Shown: in pieces, positions 47,601 to 57,357 of the stretch
Position numbering within the stretch: position 1 is the first letter of the stretch
How the letters are laid out: every line of letters starts with the position of its first letter
NCBI RefSeq assembly: GCF_024323335.1
Contig: NC_066583.1
Location: 367,905,877-367,969,876 of the forward strand
Direction of reading: 5' to 3'
From: Lathyrus oleraceus
Taxonomy: Eukaryota; Streptophyta; Magnoliopsida; Fabales; Fabaceae
Length of the DNA: 64,000 nucleotides
Notes under the pieces: model-generated
Told to the model about the DNA's origin: nothing
Databases searched by the model: none
What the model saw: the letters and a program-made list of their open reading frames with translations, nothing else
Made by a program: the position numbers and the translations under genes

Positions 47601-50117
47601 CATGAAATTTTTTGTGCTTAAACCAGGAATGTTCCTGGTCATTTTGATATGTGGTTTGTAATTTTTGAGTTCCTGGATTGAGAGTTATGACATGATCTTT
47701 GGAGGTGTGACATTTTGTATCACACCATGTCCTGTGCATCTTCTTGATTTTATTTGCTATGCTTATTGAACTTGAATTGAGCTGGATTTTTGCATGAGGA
47801 TACTTGTGAATGTTGAGAATGTATGTGAAGTTTTCTGGAATTTTTGAATCCATTTCCTATTTGATTGGGATTTTATTTGCTGTTTAGCCATTTGTGAACT
47901 TTTTGTGAGACATGTTTGTATTTGATTTGTGAAATTCTGGTTATTAATTGGATGGATTTGAAATTTGGCATGTGTATTGTAGACATCTTAAACTTCATTT
48001 TGGTTTTGGTCTCATTCATTTATCATGTTTGGTTGCTGTTTTATGGTTGCTTGAAGTTGGGATACCAATTGTGGTCTAGTTTGAGCTTGCTTTTGCCTAC
48101 CATGACTTAGTGAATTTAATTTCCGTACTTCCTCTTATCCAATTGCCATGAAATTTGGTATGTTTCTCATTGAATGTGTTCTATTTAAGCTTGAATTTTC
48201 TTGGAATGTTTTGAGCTATTTTGATATTGATATGATTGTGATCATTCTGTTTGCTCCAATGTGATTCCAACTTGCCTAGTTTGACATGTTTTGTGTATGA
48301 AATGGATTTGGTGCATAGTTTTGATGTGAGACCAACTGGACCTTATTCTTGATTGATTAATCTTTGTTTTGGTTAATTTTCACTTGCTGTTTTGAATTTT
48401 TCACCTCCTTTTGACCCTAGGCTTGTCCTAGTGGTCTTGCTTCTCATGTTTGAGTTTGCTTTTCAGGTTGAAGAGCAATTGCTTTAAGGAGATTGATTCA
48501 AGTTGATTGAATTTGGTTATTTGTTATGAACTAACTTGTTCTATTTTGTAGGATGCTTAGCTCACTTGCTTTGGGCTTGTGTTTTGCACATGTGATTGAT
48601 TGTGTTGACTGTTGGTTCTTATCTGTTTGTTTTGACTTTGTGATTGGTATACTGATTATATTTGATTGATTTCATGTACATTAGTTGCTAATAGTTCCTT
48701 GAGAACTTGCTTGTGCTGTTGCTTGGTTGTGTTAACCAATTGAGGTAGAATTTCTTTTCTCCATGTAGTCTGGAAGACCTGGCCTGTTACTTGGCCAGGC
48801 ACCTGTCTGAAGTCCTCCTTAAGAGGCAGTGTTTGTGCTTGTTTATTTTTGTCCCCAAGCAGGAAAAGACCTTTGTTAAGGCAATTGGCAGACACAAGAG
48901 GTGTGTAGTCCACCTCCTGCTATTCTGTTGAGTCGTCCCTTGGCTCACATCACATGTTGATGCCTTGTGGATCCTAACCCAAGATCCATGTACAGTTGTA
49001 CAGTTGAGTCAGTGTCATAAGTGTAGAAGGGTTCCCACTTTCTGGACCCACACTTCTTTGTCTGAAGCTCTCCCTGGCCAGGGATAAGAGCTGTGAGGCA
49101 CACCCCTCACTCCCATTTCATCTGGCTTCACCCTGACTCTCAATGTCAGGGTTAAGAGCTAACATCACCTGATACAGTTGTGTTGCTTTTGCAACTTAAC
49201 CCTTGATTGAGCCCACCTTGTCTGGATATAGTGTGTGCTAATTGCGAATGCTTGCTTTGTTTTGATTATGCTTGCATGCTTTGCTTTGCCTGTTTAGGAT
49301 TAGCTTGCTGCCTGAGCAAGATAGATAGAAACCATAACATAGGGCAATGATGCATGATAACATCTAGGCTCGAGTACAGCTCCCTAGTATTGTGTCTCCC
49401 TCTGTTATCTGGTTAGGCTAGTCTTTCTCCCCTATTAAGGGGAACTACGTCGCCCTGATCCTCATACCATATGAGGTACGTAGGCAGGAGACTGTGCGAG
49501 GTCTCTTCGGGCACCTTTTTTCTTTTTTGTGTGTGTTTGCTTGACAGCTGCTAGGCTCGAGTTCCCGACTCCTTAGTAGCTTGTTTGCTTGTTAACCCTC
49601 TTGTGTGTCAGGATATGGATGTAAGCCCAGCGATTGGCTGTCTGTATCCTGAGTGTGTTTGTTTGGTTCAGAAGCCGATGTAAGTCCAGCGATTGGCGTT
49701 CGGGTTCCAGGTTTGCATGTGTTTGTGTGTGTCTTGTTTGGCGTGCGTGAGCCGAACTACGGTCGCTCTGATTCTCGTTCCAGACGAGATACGTAGGCAT
49801 AGGACGCGATGTCCTAGCGAGTCCTCTCCCCTCTTCCTCCACCTGTGTTGTTTTCGGTGTGTATGTGTGATGTTTGTTTTAGCAACCTTAACCTATCTTT
49901 TGAGCGTGGATCCCGTCGAGTACGACGGATGCGTAGGGGTGCTAATACCTTCCCTACGCATAACCGACTCCCGATCCCATTCTCTTTGGTCGCGAGACCA
50001 TGCTTTTTCCAGGTTTACTTCGAGCGTTTCCTTTCCCTCTTTTGGGATAAATAACGCACGATGGCGGCTCTGTGTTGTTTTGTTTTAGCTCGCCGGTTGT
50101 TTTTTGCGGATGCGACA
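44643..50117 (+). repeat. 3' LTR of the Ogre-like element
   Basis: 5475 bp, collinear with 30868-36342 at a constant offset of 13,775 at every landmark checked (ends, tandem duplication, hairpin). Carries the tRNA-like segment at about 46660-46730 with a better B box (GGTTCGATACC, 46712-46722), the 482-bp duplication at 46776-47739 and the hairpin at 49930-49960. Confidence 0.93.
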
Positions 50118-53078
50118 AAAACCTATACCGAAGTCAATGATGGAGAAGAAGTGAAAATGGGAAATGAAGTGCGATCTAAAGTCGTTGGAACAGGATCCGT
50201 CGAACTCAACTTCACTTCCGGAAAGAAAGTCACTCTTGTTAATGTGCTTCATGTTCCTGATATGAATAGAAACCTTATTAGTGGGGACTTATTGGGAAAA
50301 CCGGGTATTAAATCTGTATATGAAACGGGCAAATTAATATTGACCCGTAATGGTATATTTGTAGGAAAAGGATATTCCGCTGAAGGAATGGTCAAACTTT
50401 GTACTACCGACAATATTATTAATGAAATTTCTAATTCTGCTTATATGCTTGAATCTATTTCCTTATGGCACTCTAGATTGGCACATATTGGTATTAGTAT
50501 TATGAATAGACTAATTAAATCCGGTTTGATATCATGCAACATTCATGATTTCGGAAAATGTGAAATATGTGTTAAATCAAAAATGATAAAGAAACCTTTC
50601 AAAAGTGTTGAAAGAAAAACAAACGTGCTAGATCTTGTGCACTCTGATTTGTGTGAATTTAATGGTATGTTGACCCGTGGGGGAAACCGTTATTTTATAA
50701 CGTTTATCGATGATTGCTCTAGGTTCACACATGTATATCTCTTAAAGCATAAAGATGATGCTTTTAATGCCTTTAAGACATATAAAGCAGAAGTAGAAAA
50801 TCAATTAAGCACAACTATAAAAGTACTTAGGAGCGATAGAGGCGAAGAACATTTCTCAGCAGAATTTGATGCATATTATGAAGAATATGGCATCATACAC
50901 GAATGTTCTGCGCCCCGCACACCACAATAAAATGGCATGGCCGAAAGAAAAAATAGAACATATCAAGAGATGATAAATGCTATGTTAATGCATTCATAAT
51001 TACCATTTAATTTATGGGGTGAAGCACTATTGTCCGCATGTCACATGATGAACAGGATTCCTTTAAAAACAACTGGTATTTCTCCATATGAGAAATGGAA
51101 AGGAAGACCACCAAGTATTGGTTATTTCAGAGTGTGGTGGTGTGTAGCTTATTACAAGAACATGGATCCCAAAAGGACAAAATTGGGTTCTCGAGGAATC
51201 AGATGTGCCTTCATAGGATATGCATCAAATAGCAAAGCATACAGACTTCTAAATCTAGAGTCTAATGTAATTGTTGAATCCAGAGATGTGGAATTCTTTG
51301 AAAATCTCATCACAAAGGATAAGGGACCTGAAAATCCCACAATTGAAGAATCTCGTGACAAAGATTCGACACGAACTGTTGAAACACAATCAGAACCAAG
51401 GAGAAGCAAAAGGGCACGAAAAACTAAGGATCTAGGACCAGATGAAATCAATACCCAACTCATTTCTCTTTATTTAGTTGAAGGAAATAGCAAGAATGAT
51501 GTTCATAAAATTCCTATTATTCTTCAAGTAGAAAATGATCCTAAAACATATAAGGAAGCAGTGGCTTCTAGGGACGCTTCTTTTTGGAAAGATGCTATCC
51601 AAGATGAAATGGATTCAATTATGTCAAATCATACTTGGGAACTAGTTGATCTTCCGAAGGGATCAAGACCCATTGGATGCAAGTGGGTGTTTAGAAAAAA
51701 GTATCATAGTAACGGTACATTAAACACCTACAAGGCTAGACTAGTAGCAAAAGGATTTAGACAAAAGGAAGGTGTCGATTATTTTGACACATATGCACCG
51801 GTAGCAAAAACTACGACAATTAGAATCTTGTTTGCACTAGCTTCCTTGAATAACCTTATTGTTCATCAAATGGATGTTAAAACATCATTCCTAAACGGAG
51901 ATCTCGATGAGGAGATCTACATGGAGAAACCAAAAGGCTTCATGCTTCCTGGAAATGAACATAAGGTATGCAAACTTGTTAAGTCTCTATACGGTTTAAA
52001 ACAGGCACCAAAACAATGGCATCAAAAATTTGACACCGCCATAATTTCAAATGGGTTTGTTCCAAACTCTTGTGACAAATGCTTGTACACAAAGGTGCGC
52101 GGAAGTGTTGTGATATTTCTATGTCTATATGTTGATGACATGTTGATTATCAGCAATGAAATGAATGGAATATTAGAAACAAAGAAATTTTTGACTTCCA
52201 CATTCAAGATGAAAGATCTTGGACTAGTTGACACTATACTAGGGATCAAAGTAAAACGAAATAGTGGGGGTTATGAACTTAATCAAACACATTATATTGA
52301 GAAAATGTTGGAAAAGTTCAAACACCTAAACTTTAAGGAACTAAACACTCCATTCGATCCTAGTGTCAAACTTCAAAAGAACAATGGGAGAACCGTGGCA
52401 CAACTGGAATATGCAAGTGCAATTGGATGTCTAATGTACTTAATGCAATGCACCAGACCTGACATAGCTTTTGCAGTTAGTAAGATGAGTAAATTTACTA
52501 GCAATCCAAATGATGAACATTGGAAGGCCATAACTAGGATTTTCGAATATTTGTTAAAGACCAAAAATATTGGCCTTCATTATGGTAAGTTTCCTGCCGT
52601 GCTAGAAGGATATACCGACGCAAGTTGGATATCAAGTGTTGGAGATTATAAATCTACAACTGGGTGGATATTCACATTAGTTGGAGGTGCGATTTCTTGG
52701 AAAAGCAAGAAACAAACATGCATTACTCTCTCAACCATGGAATCAGAGTTTGTGGCTCTTGCGTCTGCTGGACAAGAAGCAGAATGGTTGAGGGACCTCT
52801 TATTGGAGGTTCCGTTAGCTAAAGACAATGTTTCAAAAGTATTGATACATTGTGATAGTCAAGCCATCCTGGCTAGAGCGTTCAGTGAAGTGTACAATGG
52901 AAAGTCTAGACACATAGGTCTTAGACACTTTCTCGTGAGAAAAATGATAAAGGATGGGATCATTTCACTAACATATATACAAACAAGCTATAATTTGGAT
53001 GATCCATTTACTAAACCACTGGCCAGAGATTTAGTAAAGACTACCTCAAAAGGTATGGGATTAAAACTCCTTGAATAA
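50118..53078 (+). pseudogene. Copia-3 protease-integrase-RT-RNase H, resumed after the Ogre-like insertion
   Basis: Reading resumes at KTYTEVNDGEEVKMGNEVRS. Pre-integrase LWHSRLAHIGISIMNRLIKS, CEICVKSKMIKKPF, integrase core LVHSDLCEFNG, TFIDDCSRFTHVYLL and RSDRGEEHFS. TAA at 50928-50930 and TAA at 50997-50999 interrupt the integrase in frame. RT follows: [66 protein letters not shown], then RNase H ([32 protein letters not shown]) to the stop at 53078. Apart from the two stops the 50118-53078 frame is open. TNT1-like Ty1-copia. Confidence 0.93.
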
Positions 53079-53619
53079 GGGTTCCGACAATGATAGCAAC
53101 CCAATCTGAAGTTAACACATCTTAACCTAAGATTCAATGGGTAACAACAAGTCATTGATTCGGAAGGTTATGCAACATTCCGCGATAATGTTGACGATTA
53201 CAAACTGAGGGTTGAGTTTAAAAAAAAAACTCTTAATGAAGTTCTATATCAAGGAGGATACGTATCTCAAGAAATAGATACGAATTGAATTTCACCTATA
53301 TGAACTTCAAGATGGTGTCGGCTTAAGGTGAGAGTTGGAGTTTCTCTCATGAAAAATTCATGAAAACAGGAAAAGCACATGGCCATAAATAGTGCTAGGC
53401 GAGATATGTAGGCGAAGAACCTCTAAAAGTGTGTGTATAACAACGCCAGTCTGATCACATGGGATAATGGTTCAAAGCATAGCTACCTAACATTCCGATT
53501 AGGCTTTGCGTTGTCTTTACTAAGGTTAAGTTCAAATTGAAAGATACCTAACTGTATTAACACTTTTTGCTTTCTATATTCTGGAATTGGATTTGTCATT
53601 ATTAGAACAAGTGGGGGAT
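53079..53619 (+). other. 3' untranslated region and polypurine tract of copia-3
   Basis: No ORF of note. Ends in AAGTGGGGGATT, the polypurine tract before the 3' LTR. Confidence 0.8.
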
Positions 53620-54126
53620 TATTGTAATTTATTAAATCAAGTGTGTTCCAAAATGACAAATGGTGGAAGTGAGTTAATGCTAATAAATGCTAGAGATAAC
53701 TCTTCATGAATTTTGAATTTTGAATTTTGAATTCGGAGATTGTAACTCTTCATGAGATGTTGCAAAGGCGAAACCATGCAACTGTTGGTGAAACATGCTG
53801 CAGGCCAACCATTATGATTATTGGAAAAGGACATTGCTTCACCAAGGGTAGCTACCTTGTGAAACAATATCAACATGGCCTATAAAAGCATAAATCCGGA
53901 TTCAGAAAAAAACACACAAAATCCGAAAATCCTCTAAATAATTCCAGACGCTCTTCGTTGCATTTGGGTTTTCGCCGGTCTTGCGCAAACTCGATAAGGC
54001 TGAATTATCCTGGGTATTCCTGCATCAGAACTCTAAGACAATCGAGAGTGCTTGAAATACTATAAGGAAAGTGTTGCGTTCACGATTCAAGCCTGGATCC
54101 CTTTAATCTTTCCTAAATTTCTAACA
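53620..54126 (+). repeat. 3' LTR of copia-3
   Basis: 507 bp, collinear with 29352-29866. Its first dinucleotide is TA rather than TG, which would impair any new integration from this end. Confidence 0.9.
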
Positions 54127-54810
54127 TTAACTACCCTGTTGTTGTCAAAAACTTTTTTGGCTAAGGTGGTTTTACCCTGTCCTCCCATTCCAACAATGGA
54201 GACGACTGTGCGCTCAGCTCTTCCCTCTACCAACCAATCAAACAGTATGCCTCCTGGCTCTTCAAAGCCTACAATATTAGTTTCCTCCATGTAAAAAGGA
54301 GCCTCCCGAAGGTTCTGCAATAACGTGGCATTTGGATTTTCAGAAGAGCTACTTGATCCTTTCCCAAGAAGATTGGATTTGGAAGCCATGATCCTTTTCA
54401 AATTTATCTTTTATTTCAGCAATTTGAGATTTGATGTTTTGAATCTTGTAGGCTATGTGGAGACGGAGAATCTTATTCTTGACATAGTTAGCACTATAGT
54501 TAGCAAGAGCAGCACATCCAGGATCCGGAAGTTGTTGCTCCTCACGGATCAAGTATTCATCGATGACATCTTCTATGTGAAAAGATGCTTCTATCAGCTG
54601 CTTGATATTTGCTCTCATTTTGAGACTTGTGTTGTCTTCTTGTGAATCAGCCATTCTATCTGCTTTGTTGATGAAGTCTTGAATGCGTTCAAGTTCATCT
54701 TTCATTTCTGCAATTTCTGTTGGGACACCCCTAATCATGTTGACTGCCTCCTTTAATAATGGAAGCAAATGATCACGGGCTAGTGGAAGCAAGTTACTGA
54801 ATTCATTATA
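54127..54810 (-). pseudogene. CC-NBS-LRR resistance gene, 5' part (CC domain to P-loop)
   Basis: On minus: LARDHLLPLLKEAVNMIRG and EIAEMKDELERIQDFINKAD (Rx-type coiled coil), the EDVID motif in FHIEDVIDEY, then TNIVGFEEPGGILFDWLVEG and the P-loop GMGGQGKTTLAKKVF. The gene is cut right after DNNRVV by copia-3 and continues at 29351. No ATG precedes LARDHLL in frame: a TAA lies just upstream, so the true start has been lost. A one-base deletion near 54360 shifts the frame between QIQSS and KGSSSSSENP. Together with 27878-29351 this was one CNL-class immune receptor gene. Confidence 0.9.
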
Positions 54811-54948
54811 TTCAAAATCTTACTGAATTGAAGTTAGCATGCTCCAAGTTAACTAATGATTCATAAAATGTCTAGAAAGTATGCAGAATTTGTTATTCCT
54901 CTGAATCAATGAAAATGCTTATGAAAATGAACTCTTACATTTTCATGA
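54811..54948. other. Junction between NLR N-terminus and LRR scrap
   Basis: No coding signal recognised. It joins two NLR pieces in opposite orientation. Confidence 0.4.
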
Positions 54949-55068
54949 TCAAGGGTTTCAAAATCTAAAGGAACTACACATTTCAAAATTACCTAACTTT
55001 AATTCAATTGTTTTTGAAAAAGGTACATTGCCTTCTCTAAAAAGGATTCAGTTTTCCGATAGTGTTAT
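54949..55068 (+). pseudogene. LRR fragment of an NLR gene, plus strand
   Basis: Translates as HDQGFQNLKELHISKLPNFN and SIVFEKGTLPSLKRIQFSD before a stop. This is the C-terminal leucine-rich repeat pattern of RPM1-type NLR proteins. Orientation is opposite to the neighbouring CC fragment, so it comes from another NLR copy or from a rearrangement. Confidence 0.75.
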
Positions 55069-55069
55069 G

Positions 55070-55798
55070 TGTTAGAAATTCTGGCTTCATGCCTTTCTCA
55101 TTGTATTTGATACTATATATAATAGTGTCGGTAATTACAATTCATAATGACTAATTATAACTAATTACAGCTCATAATGACTAATTTTCTATTCTATGAA
55201 TGTAAATTATTTACAATAAATGTGTTTGATTATTTCCTGATTAACATCCCCCCTCAAATTGATGCGGCTGGTCAAGGAGCATTAATTTGCTAACAAGAAA
55301 CTGATGTCGTGGGCGTGGAACAACCTTGGTAAGAATATCTACAATCTGCAACTGAGTACTGACGTGAAGAAGTGATATTATTCGATCATCGTAGGCGTCA
55401 CGTATTGAATGACAATCAACTTCGATATGTTTGGTGCGTTCATGAAAAACAGGATTTGCAACACTTTGAATGACACTTATATTGTCAGCATAAAGTGAAG
55501 TTGGCTCTGTTTGGGGAAATCCAAGTTCAGCCAAAAGACCACGAAGCCAAAGTATTTCTGAACAAGCAGTAGACATGGCACGATACTCTGATTTAGTAGA
55601 AGATTTAGAAACTCTTGCTTGCTTCTTACTTTTCCAAGAGATCAATGAAGAACCAAGAAACATGCACCAACCGGTAACATATCGACGAGTATCAGGACAC
55701 CCTGCCCAATCAGCATCACTATAAGCACTCAACTGAAGAGAAATTCCAACGGAAAAGAATAATCAGTGGTGAGAGGTTCCCTTTAAGTAGCGAATTAT
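55070..55798 (-). mobile_element. 3' end of a Ty1-copia element (copia-4): LTR and RNase H
   Basis: LTR at 55070-55246 (177 bp, TGTTAGAAATT...CTGATTAACA) followed on its right by the polypurine tract (reverse complement of TCCCCCCCTCAAATT, 55247-55261). RNase H follows on minus from about 55790 to 55241: RYLKGTSHH, a TGA, then [40 protein letters not shown] and HERTKHIEVDCHSIRD. The rest is cut off at about 55798 by the Sirevirus LTR, so the Sirevirus inserted into this copia. Confidence 0.88.
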
Positions 55799-56877
55799 TG
55801 AAGGTGAGAAAAACAAGAAAGGGGGGTTTGAATTGTTTGAAAAATAAGCGCTTTTGCAAAATGAAATCACACAATGATTTTATACTGGTTCGCTTATAAC
55901 ACAAAGCTACTCCAGTCCACCCGGCCAAGGTGATTTCGCCTTCAACAAGGACTTAATCCACTAATCTTGAAAGATTACAAACAACCCCTAAGAGAGAAGA
56001 AAATCTCTTAGTCCTCTCAAGTCTACAGACTACAAAGAGTCACTTGAGGAAATCAAATAAAAATTAGATACAAGATGTGTAATCTAGAGTGCTTCTAAGA
56101 AAGCAAATATTACAAACTTAAGAACAAATTTTTCACTTGATAAGCAAAAGCTTAGTGAAAATCTTTGAAGAACAAAGATGTTTTTCTTGAGCGTGATATA
56201 ATTTCAGTATAGTTTTGGCTAGTGATTTCTTGATGCTGAATGTTGATTTCTTCTCTATTTATAGGAGTTGAAGTAGAGTTGAAGTAGCGTTGAATCTGTT
56301 GGATATTGAGATGTAGTTACGCCATTCCATTAATAGCTTCTGCAGTAGACTTTTTCTCTTAGAAGTGACTACTTACCACAATTAGTATCTTCTCTCTTGG
56401 AAGTGGAGATTAACGTCTCTTTCTAATTGAGGAAATCCATTTGCAGAACTTTAACTTGGCTTAAACGTTACTTCATCATGATTAACAATTCTGATTAGAG
56501 TCTTTGTGTATCTGGAGAAACTGGCTTCTGATGTTATCTCTTGAAAGTTCAGATGGCGCTGATAACTTCAGAGTTTACAGAGGACATTTGTTCGGAGTCA
56601 GAGCTTCTAGACTTTACTTCATGTTCAGATGCTTCTGATACTTTGTAGTTTTGTCCAGAGTCAGAGCTTCTTGAATGAGATTCCTCTTTAGATGCTTCTG
56701 ATACTTGAGATTTTGCATCTGATCTTGTATTGCATCTGATGACATCATCAGATTTATTTCTTCTTTCTATAGAACCCTGCACACTTAGAAACTTTTCGTT
56801 AGGGTGCCATTTTTGGTTTCATCCTTTGTTATCATCAAAATCATGGAGTCTGTTGTAGAACACTTTTTGTTCTTACA
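55799..56877 (-). repeat. 3' LTR of the Sirevirus
   Basis: About 1079 bp; on minus it begins TGTAAGAACAAAAAGTG and ends CTCACCTTCA. The left limit is set by where copia-4 RNase H stops; it may be a few bases off. No partner LTR is available in the window to confirm it. Confidence 0.75.
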
Positions 56878-56891
56878 ATCTCCCCCTTTTT
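56878..56891 (-). promoter_or_regulatory. Polypurine tract beside the Sirevirus LTR
   Basis: On minus AAAAAGGGGGAGAT, directly adjoining the LTR start. Confidence 0.88.
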
Positions 56892-57176
56892 GATGATGAC
56901 AAAACAAATAAAATTATCAGATGAAACATGAAAAATATTAGATCAGATAGACAAAAGCTCCCCCTGAGTTAGTACTAGGGAGTTCAGAAGTTCTTACCAG
57001 AGCTTTCCAGGCAATGAGATTTCTGAAAACTTTCTGCAATTTCTTAATTTTAATGTTAGAGTTATTTAATCAGAGCTATTATTTTAATCAGAGCTATTTA
57101 TATCAGAACTATTTTTACAATTGTTGCAGAATGCTTAAGGTTTTAGACATAATTTTCATCAGAGCTATTTAATAAT

Positions 57177-57191
57177 TTCTCCCCCTTTTTG
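57177..57191 (-). promoter_or_regulatory. Second, upstream polypurine tract
   Basis: On minus CCAAAAAGGGGGAGA, about 300 bp before the LTR. Multiple tracts of this form are a known Sirevirus trait. Confidence 0.8.
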
Positions 57192-57357
57192 GCATAATCA
57201 AAAAGGCATAAAAAAAATAATAAAGAGAAAAACACTTCATTAAAAAGCACAAAGGCAAACAACAGTCAAAAACATCAGAATCAAAGAAGAATATCAGAGC
57301 TAAAAGAAGATAGAAGCAAAAACTTTAGGCAAGCAAACACAAAAAAATCCTAAGTGC

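Larger units (their letters stand above)
30868..50117 (+). mobile_element. Ogre-like (Tat lineage) Ty3-gypsy element, internally deleted
   Basis: 19,250 bp. Two LTRs of exactly 5475 bp each (30868-36342 and 44643-50117), ends TGTAACACCTCA and GCGGATGCGACA, perfect duplication AAAAC (30863-30867 and 50118-50122) inside copia-3. The primer site after the 5' LTR, TGGCGACTCTGCTGGGGA, is the tRNA-Arg type used by Ogre elements. The 8.3-kb internal region keeps only pieces of gag, RT, RNase H and the integrase C-terminus, followed by a long 3' untranslated region with several tandem repeats. It is therefore non-autonomous. By eye about 19 differences fall in the first 2 kb of the LTR pair, about 1%. 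Confidence 0.92.
29352..54126 (+). mobile_element. Ty1-copia element inserted in the NLR gene (copia-3), split by the Ogre-like element
   Basis: LTRs at 29352-29866 and 53620-54126, flanked by a perfect 5-bp duplication TTAAC (29347-29351 and 54127-54131). Removing the element and one TTAAC joins ...RVV to NHFDCHAW in frame in the NLR, which proves the insertion point. Its own 5.5 kb is separated at 30867/50118 by the 19.25-kb Ogre-like element. The LTRs differ by about a dozen substitutions in about 500 bp by eye, more than the LTRs of the element nested in it. A purine tract GTGGGGGA ends at about 53618; the primer site after 29866 is degenerate (TAGTATCTCAAATC). Confidence 0.95.

Noticed and set aside
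56549..56782. 77-residue Ser/Glu-rich ORF in the Sirevirus LTR
   Set aside because: Made of imperfect TCAGAAGC/TCAGAGC repeats of the LTR; no evidence of coding.
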